NCBI GenBank assembly: GCA_026985375.1 | Contig: JALSQP010000158.1 | Span: forward strand, 1-6,061 | Length of the DNA stretch: 6,061 nucleotides | DNA from: Desulfurococcales archaeon | GTDB taxonomy: Archaea; Thermoproteota; Thermoprotei_A; Sulfolobales; Desulfurococcaceae | Reading direction: 5' to 3' | Shown: positions 4,896 through 6,061 of the stretch, one piece after another | How the letters are laid out: every line of letters starts with the position of its first letter | Position numbering within the stretch: the stretch's first letter is position 1 | Notes under the pieces: generated by a model | The model's input: only the letters and a program-made list of their open reading frames with translations | What the model was told of the DNA's origin: nothing | Databases searched by the model: none | Translations under genes and position numbers: made by a program

Positions 4896-5720
4896 AAGAG
4901 GGTTGGTATTACTGAGGAAAGGATGATGATTGACACCAGGACTGATAGTCTCAGTTATGGAGATATAGTCTCAATATATATTGACGAGAAGAGAAACTTC
5001 GTTATACGATTGGTCAGAGGCGGTATTCTAGGCACTGACAAGGGCTTCATTAAACATGATCATATCATTGGTAAGGGTTTTGGAGAAATAGTATATACCA
5101 GTAGAGGAGTGAAAGCATATATCCTGCCCCCTATTCTAATCGATAAACTCAGACTTCTTAAGAGAACAACTCAGGTCATCTATCCTAAAGACTTGTCGTT
5201 CATGATATATTTATCCGGAATACGTTCGGGTTCACGCGTTCTCGAGGCAGGTGTTGGAACAGGCTTTCTGACCATAAGCCTTGCTAATTTTGTCGGCCCC
5301 AATGGTAAGATATATGGTTTCGATCTAAATGAGAAAAGGATTAGGATCCTAGGGGGGGCTATAGAGATTCTAGGCTATAAAGATCGTGTGGTTTTAAAAA
5401 TAGGTGATATAAGGAAACCCCTGGATTTACGTGGTTTGGATGCTGTTTTTCTCGACATACCGGATCCATGGAATGCCTTACAAACCATCTATGAAGCGTT
5501 GAAGCCTGGTTTTCCAGCAATAATATATGTTCCCACAGTCAACCAGTTAGAAAAGACTGTTATCGCTCTTCGGGAGCATGGGGGATTCATATCAGTGCAT
5601 GCATATGAGTTATTGCTTAGAGAATATGATGTGTCCAAGGGTGCGACGCGTCCCCAGACATTAATGATAGGTCATACCGGGTACATAGTTTATGCAAGAA
5701 AAGTATTTTGTGAAAAATAA
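4893..5720 (+). CDS. trmI: tRNA (adenine-N1)-methyltransferase TrmI (m1A57/m1A58, archaeal)
   Basis: This SAM-dependent class I methyltransferase modifies adenines of the T loop. In archaea TrmI makes m1A57 (an intermediate toward m1I) and m1A58, acting as a tetramer and aiding tRNA thermostability. An N-terminal beta domain (about 20-85, with SYGDIVSIYI and GKGFGE) precedes the conserved TQVIYPKD (93-100). The SAM loop is LEAGVGTGFLTISLA (117-131), with Asp144 after strand 2, GDIR (171-174), the motif IV DIPDPW (188-193), and the C-terminal ATRPQTL and GHTGYIVYARK (260-270). The length (275 aa) is slightly above that of relatives, which start near SYGD. An alternative ATG at 4923, preceded by GAGG (4914-4917), would give 265 aa and fits a start of transcription near 4897. 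ATG 4893 has no RBS and would have to be nearly leaderless. The cysteines that form inter-subunit disulfides in Pyrococcus TrmI appear absent. Confidence 0.93.
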   Translation: MKRVGITEERMMIDTRTDSLSYGDIVSIYIDEKRNFVIRLVRGGILGTDKGFIKHDHIIGKGFGEIVYTSRGVKAYILPPILIDKLRLLKRTTQVIYPKDLSFMIYLSGIRSGSRVLEAGVGTGFLTISLANFVGPNGKIYGFDLNEKRIRILGGAIEILGYKDRVVLKIGDIRKPLDLRGLDAVFLDIPDPWNALQTIYEALKPGFPAIIYVPTVNQLEKTVIALREHGGFISVHAYELLLREYDVSKGATRPQTLMIGHTGYIVYARKVFCEK

Positions 5721-5734
5721 AACGCTCTCCGGTG

Positions 5735-6058
5735 CTAGGCTGAGCCCTCGTATTCTTTGGCTCTTTTGACAATTGTTTCCAAGGCTTTCTCATAATCTGG
5801 CTGTAATGCCTCGTTTAACGGCAACTGTGATAGAAGAACACGAATACTTCCGTCATCAAATTCTGCTAATAGCTGTGGAACCCAAGCCATACCGTATTCG
5901 TCGGTATCGCCGTGCTCAATTAGATAGATGTAATCTTCGTATTTCACTTCAACCTGGGCACCTAGTCTTCTGGCGGCTTCTTCTGCGATTTTTGTCCAAA
6001 GACTATGATATGGATGATGCGTTGCTGTTACCAGTACCAGTTTCTTTATTCTAGGCAT
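5735..6058 (-). CDS. small thioredoxin-fold-like protein with HPYH in place of CxxC
   Basis: This 107-aa soluble protein has no cysteine. The order of elements matches thioredoxin: strand KKLVLVTAT (5-13), then H14-H15-P16-Y17-H18, helix WTKIAEEAARRLG (21-33), strand QVEVKYED, a linker, EYGMAWVPQLLAEFDDGS (54-71), with Pro61 in the cis-Pro position before two strands, and a C-terminal helix (84-102). Aligned without gaps to the EE of the thioredoxin helix, His15 and His18 fall where the two active-site cysteines should be. Classical dithiol chemistry is therefore impossible; metal binding, ligand binding or a structural role are open. The fold call is by eye and no named family is recognised. 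ATG 6058 lies 3 bp from the window edge, so a longer N terminus cannot be excluded, though AGG just before it may be part of an RBS. It converges with trmI (14 bp between stops), so no operon link is seen. Confidence 0.72.
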   Translation of the reverse strand: MPRIKKLVLVTATHHPYHSLWTKIAEEAARRLGAQVEVKYEDYIYLIEHGDTDEYGMAWVPQLLAEFDDGSIRVLLSQLPLNEALQPDYEKALETIVKRAKEYEGSA

Positions 6059-6061
6059 CCT

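Noticed and set aside
4923..4945. Box C/D sRNA-like pattern (ATGATGA followed 12 nt later by CTGA)
   Set aside because: It lies inside trmI, the downstream C' and D boxes are missing, and these motifs arise easily by chance.
5773..6054. 93-aa plus-strand open frame opposite the thioredoxin-like gene
   Set aside because: Composition is rich in Arg/Leu/His with no domain, while the opposite strand shows regular secondary structure and a plausible fold.

Overview
The window looks like chromosomal DNA of a hyperthermophilic crenarchaeon, most likely Desulfurococcales (a Staphylothermus-, Thermosphaera- or Desulfurococcus-like organism). This placement is inferred from several traits. The protein genes are AT-rich while the tRNA gene is very GC-rich. 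Arginine is mostly AGA/AGG and isoleucine often ATA. Two genes start with TTG, GGTGA/GGTGATC ribosome-binding sites recur, short archaeal TATA boxes sit just upstream of genes, the tRNA has an archaeal bulge-helix-bulge intron, and trmI is of the archaeal type. No species can be named from sequence alone.

Layout. Positions 1-464 (+) hold the C-terminal part of an M20-family metallopeptidase gene broken by at least two frameshifts. Facing it on the minus strand is an intron-containing tRNA-Ser(GCT) at 486-592. Only 7 bp upstream of that tRNA (on its strand) lies the stop codon of a polytopic membrane protein, probably a GT-C (GT87-like) glycosyltransferase (600-1856, -). Divergent from it, across a 94-bp promoter region, is a GT39/PMT-type protein O-mannosyltransferase-like gene (1951-3438, +). 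This overlaps by 17 bp a gene for a 231-aa protein with a C-terminal EMAP/MetG-type tRNA-binding OB fold (3422-4117, +). A 61-aa ribbon-helix-helix regulator (4169-4354, +) follows behind its own promoter. It converges with a PUA-like/ASCH-domain protein (4373-4831, -), which in turn diverges from trmI, the tRNA m1A57/58 methyltransferase (4893-5720, +). The last gene (5735-6058, -) encodes a small thioredoxin-fold-like protein in which the CxxC motif appears to be replaced by His-Pro-Tyr-His.

How the genes may work together. The two divergent GT-C proteins suggest extracytoplasmic glycosylation (S-layer or surface protein/lipid-linked sugars). A second theme is RNA biology: tRNA-Ser, TrmI, a tRNA-binding OB-fold protein and a PUA-like protein. 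Nothing shows that these form one pathway, and the frequent strand changes point to many short transcription units.

There is no CRISPR array, transposase, integrase, or recognisable defence or toxin-antitoxin system. The observations most worth a second look are the HPYH thioredoxin-like protein, a nearly symmetrical 21-bp palindrome covering the trmI start codon, the roughly 108-residue spacing between the two catalytic motifs of the PMT homologue, the translationally overlapped PMT/OB-fold pair, and the tRNA promoter embedded in the end of a coding sequence. No gene-free stretch longer than about 100 bp is present.
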